From: CAVYGM01 sp963768025
GTDB taxonomy: Bacteria; Bacteroidota; Bacteroidia; Cytophagales; Spirosomataceae
Length of the DNA stretch: 64,000 bases
Reading direction: 5' to 3'
Assembly: GCA_963768025.1 (NCBI GenBank)
Contig: CAVYGM010000001.1
Span: 150,276 to 214,275, forward strand
Below, in pieces: positions 7,889-18,234 of this stretch; positions within the stretch are counted from its first letter, which is position 1; each line of letters opens with the position of its first letter. Both the position numbers and the translations under genes were made by a program. The notes beneath the pieces are model-generated. The model had not been told where the DNA came from, searched no databases, and was given only the letters and a program-made list of their open reading frames with translations.

Positions 7889-9183
7889 CTACTCCTCCTC
7901 CGGCAAAAACGTCAGATAACTAAATTCCTTTTCGTCAAACATCTCCTGCGCCATTTCCTGCAACTGGCCGGCGTAATGTGCTGTACCTGCGTGAATATCT
8001 CCGGCAGCGTCTCCACGCGTTCGGTGTCCAGCAGGCTCTTGGCCATCATCAGCATAAAACTCAGGTTGCTTTCTTCGGACATGGCCAGTTGACCCATGAG
8101 CTGCACCTTGGTGTGGTGCAGTTGGGTGGTGGTGAGGGGTTGCTCGCGGAGCCGCTTCAATTCTTTGTGGATCAGCGTAATGCTTCGGTTCAACTGCCGG
8201 GGCTCGGTACCGAAGTAGATGCCCAGGTACCCCGTATCGAGGTAGGCGGTGTACCCAGCCTCAATGGCAGTACACAAAGCCGTAGCGCTCGCGCAGGGCC
8301 ATGTTGAAGCGGGAGTTCATGCCCGGCCCGCCGAGCAGGTTAACGAGCATGAAAAACGGCATCCGCCGCGCGTCCGTGAGGGGGTAGGCCGGCCGGCCCA
8401 TGGCGCACTGCGCCTGGGTAAGGTCCGGGTTACTACCTGCTGAATTGGTGTATATAGGACCGGCGCAGTACGCACCCGCGCGGTTTTCTTGAAGGGAATA
8501 TCACTCAGGTACTTTTCCGCTAGTCGCACTACTTTGGCAAAGGGCAACCGACTCACCGACGACACGATGATGCGTTCAGTGTCCAGATGCTCCTCAATAA
8601 AGGCCCGCAGGTCGTCGCTCGTGAAGCGTTTGACGGTTTCCTGCGTACCCAGAATGTTGTAGCCCAGCGAATGATCGGGAAACACCAGCGCATCGAAGTC
8701 GTCCTGAATGGCGTCTTCGGGGGAGTCATAGTACATCGACATTTCTTCCAGAATCACGTTGCGCTCGCGCTCGATCTGCTTTTCCGGAAAAATAGAATGG
8801 AAGGTAATATCGGCTAGTAGTTCCAGCGCTTTGTCGAAATGCTCGTTCAGGACGGAGGCATGAAAGCAGATTTTTTCCTTGGTGGTGTAGGCGTTCAGCT
8901 CCCCGCCCACAATCTCGAACCGGTTGATAATGTGGTGCGAACGGCGTTTCTCGGTGCCTTTAAAGGCCATGTGTTCCCAAAAGTGCGCCAGTCCCTGCTG
9001 CTCGGGCGATTCGTCGCGGCTACCGATGTCGAGCATGATGCCGCAATGGGCAATTTGGGTATGAGTTACCTGCTTGTGCGCAATCCGGATGCCATTGGGG
9101 AGGGTATGGACTTGGTATTCTTCGTGTACGTTGGGTAAAAGGGCCCCGGTGGTCAATCGTTGGCGGGTGTTGTTTTGCTTCAT
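7889..9183 (-). pseudogene. M16 family zinc protease (frameshifted)
   Basis: The N-terminal 230 residues from ATG 9183 (MKQNNTRQRL) are a clean M16/pitrilysin domain. The inverted zinc motif is HFWEH, followed by the LNAYTTKE stretch and the distal Glu region RNVILEEMSMY. The C-terminal half carries the TGYLGIYFGTEP and ELKRLREQPLT hallmarks of the M16 second domain. The frame changes near 8430, 8275 and 7975; repaired, the end reads MAQEMFDEKEFSYL with TAG at 7889-7891. That gives about 430 residues, as in bacterial M16B processing peptidases. The shifts are probably sequencing indels. It is divergent from the glycosyltransferase at 9266 with 82 bp between starts. Confidence 0.85.
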
Positions 9184-9265
9184 TCTAATCAAACACGAAA
9201 ACCGCACCGAAAATTTGCGGTGGTGTGTACAAAATTACGGAATTTTGTCGGATACCGACTCATCT

Positions 9266-10264
9266 ATGACTCCACCGCGTATCCTGATTATCCAAACGGC
9301 CTTTCTGGGCGACGCCATTTTGGCCACCTCCGTTCTGGAAAGTATCCACCAGCTTTGACCCCCAAATTCAATTGGATTTTCTGGTCAGAAAAGGACACGA
9401 GGGGCTTTTTAAGGATCATCCCTATTTGCGCGAAGTACTTGTCTGGAATAAGAAAAAGGATCGATATAGGGGCCTGTGGAAATTGTTGAAAGTAATCCGC
9501 CAGAATAAGTACGATCAGGTCCTTACCCTGCAACGTTTCGCCTCCACCGGATTACTCACGGCCCTTTCGGGAGCCAAGGAGCGGATTGGTTTTGATAAAA
9601 ATCCGCTGTCTTTTGCCTTTACCCAATCCAAACCGCATCAACTAAGCCAGGGTACCCATGAAGTACGAGCGGAACTTCACCCTGATCGAAGCCATGGTAC
9701 GGGATAACCCGTAAAAATCCCCGACTTTATCCCGGCAAGGCCGATTACGAGGCCGTGGCTCCCTACCAAAAAGATACCTATATCTGCCTGGCCCCGGCCT
9801 CGGTCTGGTTTACCAAGCAGTACCCGGCCGAGCAATGGGCTGACCTTGATCGATGCGCTACCGGCTACCTACCGGATCTATATTCTGGGTAGTCCGGCGG
9901 ATTTTGAGTTGGGCCAACGGATCATTGCCATAGCCAGGGAACAGCTCTCCGGTGAACCTGTGCGGCAAGCTTTCGTTTCTGGAATCAGCGGCCTTGATCG
10001 AACAAGCGACTATGAACTACGTGAATGACTCCGCGCCCATGCACATTGCCTCGGCCATGAATGCCCCCGTCTGCGCCGTATACTGCTCCACGGTGCCGGC
10101 CTTTGGCTTCGGGCCCCTTTCGGATCGATTCGTACGTGGTGGAAGTACAAGAGAGGCTACCGTGCCGACCCTGCGGGCTACACGGGCATAAGGCTTGTCC
10201 GGAGGGGCATTTTCGGTGTGCACTGGATATTCAGACGAGTCAGTTGCTGGAAGTTTTAGCGTAG
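9266..10264 (+). pseudogene. Glycosyltransferase family 9 (heptosyltransferase-like), frameshifted
   Basis: The protein starts MTPPRILIIQTAFLGDAIL, the Rossmann N-terminus of GT9/ADP-heptose:LPS heptosyltransferases. The C-domain has PASVWFTKQYPAEQWA and the donor-binding NDSAPMHIASAMNAPV. The last part ends with SQLLEVLA and TAG 10262-10264. The frame breaks near 9357, 9705, 9845, 9950 and 10125, yet all pieces are in family order, giving about 330 residues when joined. The role should be addition of a heptose-like sugar to lipopolysaccharide or another surface glycan at the inner membrane. The many shifts suggest consensus errors rather than true loss. Confidence 0.85.
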
Positions 10265-10424
10265 TGACACCCCCTTTGTCCCCCTTGGTAGGGGGAAAAT
10301 TGTACAGCATTGGGAGGGATATACTGTACAATTGGAAGGTACAAAAAACATAGTTATAGGCACGACTGATGGGGTAGCGGCGGACTTTATTCCTCTGGGC
10401 TTGTTCCAATCGTTTGTTTATGTC

Positions 10425-10454
10425 CAAAAAAAATAGGCAGCCAGTAGCTGCCTA
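10425..10454 (-). terminator. Rho-independent terminator after TPR gene
   Basis: On the minus strand TAGGCAGC pairs with GCTGCCTA (10447-10454 with 10434-10441), 5-nt loop, followed by eight T. It lies 30 bp beyond the TPR gene stop. Confidence 0.75.
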
Positions 10455-10484
10455 AATAACAAATAACCAGAAACCAATAACAAG

Positions 10485-11862
10485 TTACGATTTTTGCCGG
10501 TACTGCTCAATAATCCGGTAAAGGGCTTTTTGTTTTTCCAGCTCGGGAAAGAAATCAAACAGCTGCACGTGCGCTTCGTAGTCCAGCGTGAGGGCTATTT
10601 CCAGATTCAGGAGCGCTTCGCGGTACTCTCCGGCGTGAATCAGGTAGATGCACAGCCGGTAGTAGAGGTCAGCCTCTTGGGGCATTTCGTCCACGGCGGC
10701 TTGTAGGAGGTCGCAGGCGCGGGCGTAATTTCCCTGATCGAAAAGTACCAGCGACCATTTCAGCCAGACATCCGGCGTAGCGGGTTCGATCTCGGCGGAT
10801 TTCTCAAAGGCCTCAAACGACGACACCACATTTCCTAGTCGGTATTCCGACTCGGCCAGGGCCAACCAGTAGTCCGGGTTGAGTTCGGTGATCTGAATCG
10901 CTTTGCGCAAAAATCCAACGGCTTCGTGCCACCGGCCCAGTTCACTCATGCACACCCCCAGACCAAACCAGCCGTCGTCCCACTGATCATCCAGTTTTAC
11001 CGCTTGCCGGTAGTAGCCAATGGCCGTCTCAAACTCATCGAGTTTTTCGTAGCAGGCACCCAGGCAGCAGCAGGTTTCGGGCTGCTGGGCCTTCCAGTTC
11101 TATGGCTTTGAGGTAATTGGCCTTGGCCATCTCAAAGTCTTCCAGGTTCATGTACGAATTGCCCTAGATTGAAAAAGGCCGAAGCAAAATCCTCTTTGAC
11201 CAGCGTAGCGTACTCGTAGGCTTGCACCGCTTCCTCGTAGCGTTCCAGCTTGCTGTACGCAATGCCGAGGTTGTACCAGGCATGGTGGGAGTAAGGATCA
11301 CGGTCAATGAGTTTGTTATAAAAACCCAGGTGACTTTCCAGTTGTCCGAGCAAGTCGAGACAATGGGCCAGCTCGTAAAGCGCGTGCTCGTTGTTGAGAT
11401 TCCCGGCTATGGACAATTTATAATTCTCAATTGCCTGATCGTACTTTCCCCAATTCTGGTAGGTTTGTCCGATCTGATAATAGATATCGTCGCTTTTCCT
11501 CAGCCGTATCCAGCATCCCTTCCAGGATACTCACCGAGAGCTCGTACTCGCCCATTAGATTGTAGATGCCCCCTTGCATGAAGAGAACCTCCGAATCACC
11601 CGGATGAAACAAGAGCGGCTTTTTCGAGAAGTTCAAGGGCATGTTCAAACTGGTTTCGATTAGCCAGTAGCTGGGCCTTGCTGAGAATCAGTTCAAGCGA
11701 ATACGGGTAGTTTTCCAATCCCAGATCACAAGCCTTAATGGCCTTCTCCCAATCGCCCTGGTCGAGGTAGTGTTCAGCGACTTGTTCGTAGGTATCCAGA
11801 TCAAAAAACTCCTTTATATCTGTCTTAAGCATGCGCTCAAAACGACGCAGGGTTTCTTTCAT
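10485..11862 (-). pseudogene. Tetratricopeptide repeat protein (frameshifted)
   Basis: From MKETLRRFERML (ATG 11862) a string of TPR units can be followed to TAA 10485-10487. Clear repeats include DQGDWEKAIKACDLGLEN, HHAWYNLGIAYSKLERYEEA, YWLALAESEYRLGNVVSSFE and DVWLKWSLVLFDQGNYA. About twelve repeats make about 460 residues in total. The frame changes near 11620, 11500, 11165 and 11090. There is no signal peptide or membrane segment, so it is probably a cytoplasmic scaffold. The partner is unknown. The SDR gene upstream is on the same strand. Confidence 0.8.
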
Positions 11863-11980
11863 ATAATTTTTTCGTCTCATCAAAATCTTGTTCCATCTTA
11901 CTGACGAGGATTAATGTCGCCGGTACAAAGGTACCAATGCTTACGATAGAAGAAAGTTAATAATAATTATTATTCGAACC

Positions 11981-12981
11981 TCATACCTCTTGTAAAAAAC
12001 TTTCACTGACCCTTTTTACGGTAGATTCAAGTGTTTGGAAATCAAAAGGTAGGTACTGTTTTATTTTGGAATTATCGAATTTAAAATGATGCGAAGCCGA
12101 GCGGGCAGTGTCCCGGGTGATCAACGGTTTGCTCCCGGTTAGCCAGCTTCGGACCGCTTCCACCCGCCATACCACACCGGCCAGGGTTTTCCCAACTTTC
12201 ACGGAAGGGGGGCGCTTGTGAAGTGCTTGGGCAATGGTCCCAAACAACGTCTGATAAGAAGCCGTACCCGCACTCAGAATAAACCGCTCGGACCGAATAT
12301 CCGACAAAAGCAGAATATGGATAGCCCTGGCTATATCCTGAACATCAACGTAATTTACGGTTCCTTCCGTATAAAATGGTTTCTCCTGGTGTACATACCG
12401 AAACAGCTGGGTACTACTTTTGTACCAGTCGCCCTCACCCAAAATGAGCGAAGGATTCACGATGACGGCCTGCAATCCCTCGGCGATACCGCGCCACACT
12501 TCCAGCTCAGCCAGGTACTTGGTTTTGGCGTAGGCCGAGTTGTCGGGCGAATCCTCCCACCGCTGGGTTTCGTCAATCACAACCAGTCCAGGAGTTTCTA
12601 TTCGTCGCGGGTCGGGGCGGCCCAGTGCGGCCACGCTACTTACGTGGCATAGCTTGCGGATCCCCTGTTTCAGGCAGGCATTCACCACGTTGGCCGTTCC
12701 TTCCACATTTACCTTTACCATAGCGGCGTTATCGCGGGGCACGAAGGACACCACGGCGGCGGCATGAACCACATAGTCCACCTGCTCCATGGCTCTCTCC
12801 AACGAAACCAGATCCAGAATATCCCCTTCAATCCAGCTCAGCCGATGCTCCACGTCTTTCAGAAGCGAGCGGTCGGAATGCGGGACGATGGAGCACCGAA
12901 ACCGTGTGACCGCTCCAACAAAAACTGCCGGACGGTGGCGCTGCCCACCAACCCGGTGGCTCCTGTAATGAGAATTTGCAT
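11981..12981 (-). CDS. NAD-dependent epimerase/short-chain reductase (N-terminal frameshifts)
   Basis: An extended SDR/NAD-dependent epimerase of about 333 residues. The true N-terminus is ATG 12981 (MQILITGATGLVGSATV), with the GxxGxxG Rossmann loop. Two single-base shifts near 12890-12910 join it to the longer frame, which carries DYVVHAAAVVSF, the catalytic VSSVAALG serine region and YAKTKYLAE with the YxxxK pair. The substrate cannot be decided from sequence; relatives act on nucleotide sugars, dihydroflavonols or sterols. It is divergent from the symporter gene, with 151 bp between starts. Confidence 0.82.
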
Positions 12982-13132
12982 AGGTATAAAACCAAGGATC
13001 GTGGGTCAAAGTTCGTGAATTTCCCGGCACAATTTCGGGGTCAATTTTTGAATTGAAGGCTTTTATGTATTTCTTTGGTATACGTCACTGAATTCACTTG
13101 CTTCCTCCCGATCCGTTACTGTCTGATTCATA

Positions 13133-14424
13133 ATGAAGAAAGTTTTTACAAACCTCACCTTCTGGGTACTCACGGCCATTACGGCGGGAGCTTTGCTGGG
13201 TCACTTTTTGCCCGAAACGGGACAGCAAATGCAGCCACTTGGCAAAGGATTCATTGACATTGTCAAGCTATTCATTAATCCCATCATTTTCCTAACCATA
13301 TCACTGGGTATCAGTGGCATGGGGGACCTGAAAAAAGTAGGAAAAGTGGGTGGAAAAGCACTTATTTACTTTGAAGTGATCACCACATTCGCTCTGCTGA
13401 TCGGACTTGTGGTGGCATACGTGATCCGGCCCGGCGATGGCGTGGTGACGGCCGGTATGGAGGCAGGTGTAACGGCTTCCACCGACGTATCAAAATTCAA
13501 AGAAACCGCCGACAAAGGATTTAGTTGGTTACAATTCGTAAAAGATAACCTGACGATTCAGGTACTTCTTTTTTCGATTCTGTTCGGTATATTTTTGAGC
13601 AAATTCAACGGCAAAAAGCGCATTGTGGACGTGCTAACGTATATTTCCAAATACGTCTTCAAGGCCCTGCACTTCGTGATGCTGTTTGCGCCCATCGGGG
13701 CCTTCGGCGGCATGGCCTACACCATCGGAAAGTACGGAATCAAAACCCTCCTGCCCCTGGGCAAGCTGATGCTCACGGTGTACATTACCATGGGTCTTTT
13801 CATTTTTGTAGTGCTGTACCTGGTTCTACGGTACTATCGCGTGAGCCTCATGAAGTACCTCAACTACATCCGCGAGGAATTGCTGATTGTGCTGGGTACC
13901 TCTTCCTCCGAGGCAGGGCTACCTTCTCTCATGGAAAAACTCGAACGCATGGGTTGCTCCAAACCGTGGTGGGGCTGGTGGTACCCGCCGGTTATTCGTT
14001 CAACCTTGATGGCACTACCATATACCTGTCTATGGCCACTATTTTTCTGGCGCAGGTATACGGAGTGGAGCTTACTTTCTCACAGCTACTCACGATTATT
14101 GGCGTGCTGATGATCACCTCTAAGGGTGCCGCTGGTGTCACGGGTAGTGGGTTTGTGGTGCTGGCTTCTACACTGTCAGCCATCAAAGTTATCCCGGTTG
14201 AAGGCCTGGCTCTGCTGCTGGGCGTGGATCGGTTCATGTCCGAAGCCCGCGCCATCACCAACTTCATCGGCAACGGTGTGGCTACGATCTGGATTGCCAA
14301 TAATGAAAAAGATTTCGACCGGGCTAAGATGAACTACGCCTTTGGGCATTTGGAGGAGACCGAGGATATCGTGGAGGATAATTTGGTCTTTTTGAAGGAA
14401 AAGGGAGGAACGGAAGAAAGATGA
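13133..14424 (+). CDS. Dicarboxylate/amino acid:cation symporter (one frameshift)
   Basis: This inner-membrane transporter belongs to the DAACS (GltP/DctA) family and imports dicarboxylates or acidic amino acids with H+ or Na+. The first frame covers the early helices, the LFINPIIFLTISLGI segment and the serine-rich LGTSSSEAGLPSL re-entrant loop. After a -1 shift near 13955 the second frame continues with SFNLDGTTIYL (family signature) and a last substrate-binding segment with DRFMSEARAITN. Joined length is about 430 residues, normal for the family. The shift falls exactly between conserved segments with no lost residues, suggesting an indel error. Confidence 0.9.
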
Positions 14425-14442
14425 AAGGTACCTTGCACTCGG

Positions 14443-14509
14443 CCTGATTTGCAATCAGGTTGCTCTCTTTTCGCTTTTGCAACATCGGTTCGAACCGATT
14501 ACAAATCAG
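14443..14509. repeat. Pair of short palindromes after the symporter gene
   Basis: CCTGATT-TGC-AATCAGG (14443-14459) is a 7-bp hairpin, and ATCGGTTCGAACCGAT (14484-14499) is a 16-bp perfect palindrome. GATTACAAATCAG (14497-14509) again echoes the first hairpin. There is no T-run, so termination is not supported. It may be a dispersed intergenic repeat. Confidence 0.4.
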
Positions 14510-14536
14510 TATTAGCGGGTAAATTGAAGTGCTACT

Positions 14537-15208
14537 GTGAAACACGAAATTCGTTACCTCGCCACCGATCTTGAGCTTCGAGCATTGGTCGATTTGGCAC
14601 CACTAGCTGACCAATTAGTTCAACTAGGTTTGCTCTCATATCATGTAGGGCCCTGGGAGGACGGCTCGTGGTCTGCTCGATTCGCGACAGGAGAGTGGTT
14701 TCCGGAGCCAGACTCTGGCATCGCTGCGATGCTCACCGCCATTGAATCACTGGACGAGCTAGCCCGGAGTATATGGGCAGTCTGCACCAGTCGCGATTTC
14801 AACATCGGCTATGATTGTGGTGATGAGCCTTGGGCCTTTACTCAGCAACTGCTACCCGCCACGCTCGCCCGGATGGGCGCCGTTGGCGCAAGCCTTGTGA
14901 TCACGATTTATCCGATACTGGAAACAGAGGCTGTTGAAGCCGCCATTTCCATTCTGAGAAAAGACACATGGATCAAGAGAAGAATTGGTAAAAGAGCTGG
15001 ATCCAGTATTAGTTATACCGATTCATCAGCATTAAAGAAAAATCAGGCATATGCTAAGGTGACTTTGCATGGCAAGAAGGGATCCGTTTTCGTGCACTGC
15101 CTTATGGAATTAACTATGGAAGGGGATTGGGGGATCAAAGAAATACTGAAAAGAGAACTGCGATTATCTCCAATTACTCCTCCGCCTGAAGGAATAGCAG
15201 GGTTCTAA
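14537..15208 (+). CDS. Uncharacterised 223-residue protein, possible two-domain
   Basis: The start is GTG 14537 (MKHEIRYLATDLE). The first 135 residues contain FATGEWFPEPD, an AAMLTAIESLDELARS helix, FNIGYDCGDEPWAF and a hydrophobic VGASLVITIYP strand. From about residue 160 a second part (YAKVTLHGKKGSVFV ... GDWGIKEILKREL) resembles the beta-sheet fold of Coa1/Tim21-like or nuclear-transport-factor-like domains. The join may be an artificial fusion, because the two parts differ in style. No catalytic motif or signal peptide is seen. I do not recognise a named family. Confidence 0.58.
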   Translation: MKHEIRYLATDLELRALVDLAPLADQLVQLGLLSYHVGPWEDGSWSARFATGEWFPEPDSGIAAMLTAIESLDELARSIWAVCTSRDFNIGYDCGDEPWAFTQQLLPATLARMGAVGASLVITIYPILETEAVEAAISILRKDTWIKRRIGKRAGSSISYTDSSALKKNQAYAKVTLHGKKGSVFVHCLMELTMEGDWGIKEILKRELRLSPITPPPEGIAGF

Positions 15209-15311
15209 CCTTATTCTTTGTAGCCAATGCCGCACGTAGTGATGTAGAGTAGGGTTATAAATACATAATACATGAATATCCAGTTGCAAACGGCTCATAG
15301 TCGGATCATCC

Positions 15312-16248
15312 TCATTTTATAGGGCTCTTCTGCCGATTCTTCAGTTCCCGTTTGCTCATTTCCTGTTCAATGACCGATTCAGGATGGTCGGATAGGTAAT
15401 CCTTTCGGGGCTGTAACCGACCGGCTTGCTGCTCATCCTTGAGCCAGAATCGAACGGGTACGTAGGCCCAATAATGCTTCTCATCGGTTGGCTTACCGTT
15501 TTTGATGACAGGAGCTTCGTAATTATAATGTACAGCAAATCGCACGTGCGGCCCAAAATCGTAGTTTTCGCCCCCAACGATACCGAGTGGGGTTCCCGCT
15601 TCGACAAATTGACCCGGCTTGACGAAAATACTTTTCGGCCGAAAAACGGTGTAGGTGGCAAAGCTACAGTCGGGGTGATTGATCTCGACCCTGTTGTCGT
15701 CGCGGTGAAAGCTCAGATGAGTACCCATAAGCGCGGCATCACTGTGCACCGCCGATACCGTTCCCCGGCGGGCCGCAAACACGGTGTCTCCGCTGTTCAT
15801 TTTAATGGCCAGCGAATACCAGTCTTTGGGGTCTTCCTGGCCGGCGTAGAGTTTGCCAAGGTAACTCAATTCGCTCGCCTAACCCGTTTGCCCGGACTCG
15901 CCGGTAGCAGGTACACCACTGCCGTATCGACTTTGGTTTGTTTACAGCCTTTTATGAAACTGACATTATACCGAAACGACGTTGCTTGATTGGGTTGAGG
16001 CTGCAGTTTGAAAAGCGACTGTTGCCCCGGCCTGACATCGGTTCGATAGGGTAGCGCGCCGAGGTCCGCAGCCCAATCAATTCGCTGAATGTAATGGTAA
16101 TCGTGTAGGGGCAGAAGCCTGAGTTACGACACGAAAAGGCATACGCCCCCGTGTTATCTTTTTCATAAGTTACCTCAATAGGCGATTGGGCGTTGATCCT
16201 GGCGAAAGGCAAAAGGGTTAAGCCGATGAGTGTGAGCAGACGAATCAT
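15312..16248 (-). CDS. M23-like peptidoglycan-binding/peptidase domain protein (frameshifted)
   Basis: It starts at ATG 16248 with a signal peptide (MIRLLTLIGLTLLPFARINA). A beta-rich N-domain is followed, after shifts near 16000, 15955 and 15870, by a domain with the M23 LytM fold outline: GDTVFAARRGTVSAV, FVEAGTPLGIVGG and HVRFAVHYN. The second motif keeps the His of HxH only in the form HVR, and the first motif (HxxxD) is replaced by YSLAIKM. It is probably a degenerate, non-catalytic member that binds peptidoglycan. Joined length is about 310 residues; it is secreted to the periplasm. Confidence 0.66.
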
Positions 16249-16359
16249 GACAAGGCTGGAACAAGGGGTTTTCGACGGAGTATAGCGAGCGAAAATAAGG
16301 TTTTTTTCGTAATACTATCAGTTGATTTTCAAGTTTTTGTTAGCAACCACCAGGCTATT

Positions 16360-16812
16360 CAATGGGGCCAGTACCCGATTGCCTTTGGCTTCTGGCAGGT
16401 GCACTACTTTTTTCCCGACAGCAGCCGAATATCGTTGGGCCAGACTGCTTCGGCATCTACAAATGTATTGGTCAGTTCATTTGAGGGAATGCCCGTCAGC
16501 CGGAAAAACGCCGCCCGGTTGAAAGACAACCCGAATGGCTAAAAAATCATGGCCACCGTATCGGTAAATAGATTGGGTATACAGTCCGTTAACGATAGCG
16601 CGGGGATAGGTGATAACCTCGTTCGACGGGATATAACTAAACCGCTGCGGTTCTTTGGGGTAAAATGTCAGCGACTGATGAGGGAGTGGCGTATGGTGGT
16701 AAACTGGCGGAGATACATCACGACTGAACATTAAGCGAATAACTTCGTAGCGCAGAACAAACTCCGTCAGAGCCGGATTCCCGAATTGGCCTTTGTGCAG
16801 CGTAATCTCCAT
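16360..16812 (-). pseudogene. Truncated AraC-type regulator joined to a piece of an alpha/beta hydrolase gene
   Basis: ATG 16812 opens the N-terminal ligand domain of a Bacteroidota AraC regulator (MEITLHKGQFGNPALTEFV, later FLAIRVVFQPGG). After a shift near 16500 it continues RLTGIPSNELTNTFVDAEAV, closely matching the intact regulator at 33576-34424. It breaks off near 16418, before the helix-turn-helix. The next 55 bases (16360-16415) match the coding sequence around 32340-32395 of the hydrolase at 31699-32502 (EAKGNRVLA). This is a recombination scar, not a working gene. Confidence 0.65.
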
Positions 16813-16917
16813 TGCGAAAACAAGGTGTTTTTGTTGTGGAAATTTACTGATTTTTAGGATGCACAACAACATCCGTTTAGTTTCTGGTCTGATTTGTTGT
16901 ACGTCAGTACCAAGTCG

Positions 16918-17664
16918 TTAGGGGCAGTTCTGAAGGAACATTTTCGGCAAACCTTTTCGTCCCAAAAAGTAAATGATCATTTTGTAATCCCTGCAAGCCG
17001 CATCAGTTTGGTCTAGCTGCTGTTGAATATTGGCTCGTTGCATGTACAGTTTATCGCTGTAGGGGTTGCGTCGAATCAGTTCGTCTACGCATTTCAGCAT
17101 TCGTTTGTAGTCCTTTTTTGACAGAGCCGCACTCAATTCATCGATATAATACGCATCGTCATGCAGACCATAGGTAATTTGAGGATTGTAGCCTACGACG
17201 GCAATTTCGCCCAGAATGAAATCAGGCTTGACGGGCTCTACATAAAAGGTATTATTCCCGGAACGAGTCTCCAGGGTAAACTTGATGGGCAGGAACAGCA
17301 TAATGCTGTCCTGACTGGCGGACGGGTCGACGGGCATCCACATCTTACTGGTTAGCCCGACCACTCGCCTGACCTCCTTATCAATGGCTGCTCCGAGGGA
17401 ATTTATAATGGCAACCTGACTTAGCTTCCCTGCTGGTGTTATGATCAGCGAGACCAGTGAAGTTCCCACAATAGCCGATTGCTGGGCATGCATAGGGTAG
17501 CGAAGATTTGTCATCATGTACCCATTAAAGGCCATGGCTCCGTTTACGAAACGTTCTTTGGGAAAAACACGAAGGGTGTCAATCCGGGCATAGGTGGGGC
17601 CTGCGGCTAAATAGGAAAGCAACAGGAATGTACTCAACAGAGAATGATAGCGGAAGTAGCGCAT
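16918..17664 (-). CDS. Secreted TonB-C-terminal-like protein with TPR-like tail
   Basis: The 248-residue protein has a signal peptide (MRYFRYHSLLSTFLLLSYLAAG). Residues about 45-130 resemble the TonB C-terminal domain: an LRYPMHAQQSAIVGTSLV segment, ITPAGKLSQVAIINSLG and later WMPVDPS. The C-terminal 70 residues are helical (KRMLKCVDELIRRNPYSDKL, QRANIQQQLDQTDAACRDYK) and TPR-like. Stand-alone periplasmic proteins of this layout are common in Bacteroidota; a classic transmembrane anchor with a Pro-rich linker is absent. Its function in energy transduction is doubtful. Confidence 0.72.
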   Translation of the reverse strand: MRYFRYHSLLSTFLLLSYLAAGPTYARIDTLRVFPKERFVNGAMAFNGYMMTNLRYPMHAQQSAIVGTSLVSLIITPAGKLSQVAIINSLGAAIDKEVRRVVGLTSKMWMPVDPSASQDSIMLFLPIKFTLETRSGNNTFYVEPVKPDFILGEIAVVGYNPQITYGLHDDAYYIDELSAALSKKDYKRMLKCVDELIRRNPYSDKLYMQRANIQQQLDQTDAACRDYKMIIYFLGRKGLPKMFLQNCP

Positions 17665-17699
17665 AGGTTCTAGAGGTAAAGTTGAACAGACTCTTTATA

Positions 17700-18137
17700 T
17701 CAAAAAAACATCCACCAAAAGGCTTTCCACTGCTCGACATTGATACCGAAAAGTAAAAATAAGTAGATCGCTAGGTAAGCAGGGAGGGCCACTACGTAAA
17801 GCCGGTAAATTTTGTTGTTAAAACGCTCGTAAATTAGTAAGCCGACCATAATAAGCAGCGCCAGAATCGGTCCCGGCAATCCCAGGCGGCCCAACGCCGG
17901 ATTAATGAAGGGTAATACGGACAGGACCATGTAGCGGGCATGGTAGCGTACGGTATGGCGGTGGTAAATGGCAAGACCGTAGGTCAACGAAAAGAATGCG
18001 ACGTCAGCAAATCCTATCAGGCGGATGTCTATCTGACCTGGCGGCACGGGTAGGTTTCGGATAAAGCCCAGGCGTATCAGCCAGAAGATAGAGGATAGCA
18101 TGAGCACCGCTACTATATACGATCCTTTGCCAATCAA
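17700..18137 (-). CDS. Multi-spanning membrane protein, 5' truncated or frameshifted
   Basis: The 145-residue reading frame has about five hydrophobic segments (GSYIVAVLMLSSIFWLI, IGFADVAFFSLTYGLAIY, PGPILALLIMVGLLIYERF, ALPAYLAIYLFLLFGI). A further 20 or so residues in another frame just upstream (KLGQDVETFTAAKSWNF) suggest that an indel near 18138 hides the natural start. It is nearly the same protein as the fragment at 32594-32997. I do not recognise the family. The ending is KAFWWMFF. Confidence 0.55.
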   Translation of the reverse strand: MIGKGSYIVAVLMLSSIFWLIRLGFIRNLPVPPGQIDIRLIGFADVAFFSLTYGLAIYHRHTVRYHARYMVLSVLPFINPALGRLGLPGPILALLIMVGLLIYERFNNKIYRLYVVALPAYLAIYLFLLFGINVEQWKAFWWMFF

Positions 18138-18234
18138 CCGGTGAAGTTCCAGCTTTTTGCTGCTGTAAAAGTTTCAACGTCCTGCCCCAATTTTGGCAAT
18201 GAATCGTTAGCGGCAGTTCAGTTCAAATAAGGCC

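Noticed and set aside
13940..13970. Programmed frameshift in the symporter gene
   Set aside because: No slippery heptamer with downstream structure, and the same kind of shift occurs in many unrelated genes here.
14461..14510. tRNA-like GGTTCGAACC box
   Set aside because: It is part of a perfect palindrome; no acceptor, D or anticodon arm can be drawn around it.
15426..15989. A 187-codon plus-strand frame opposite the M23-like gene
   Set aside because: Shadow; signal peptide and domain pattern are on the minus strand.
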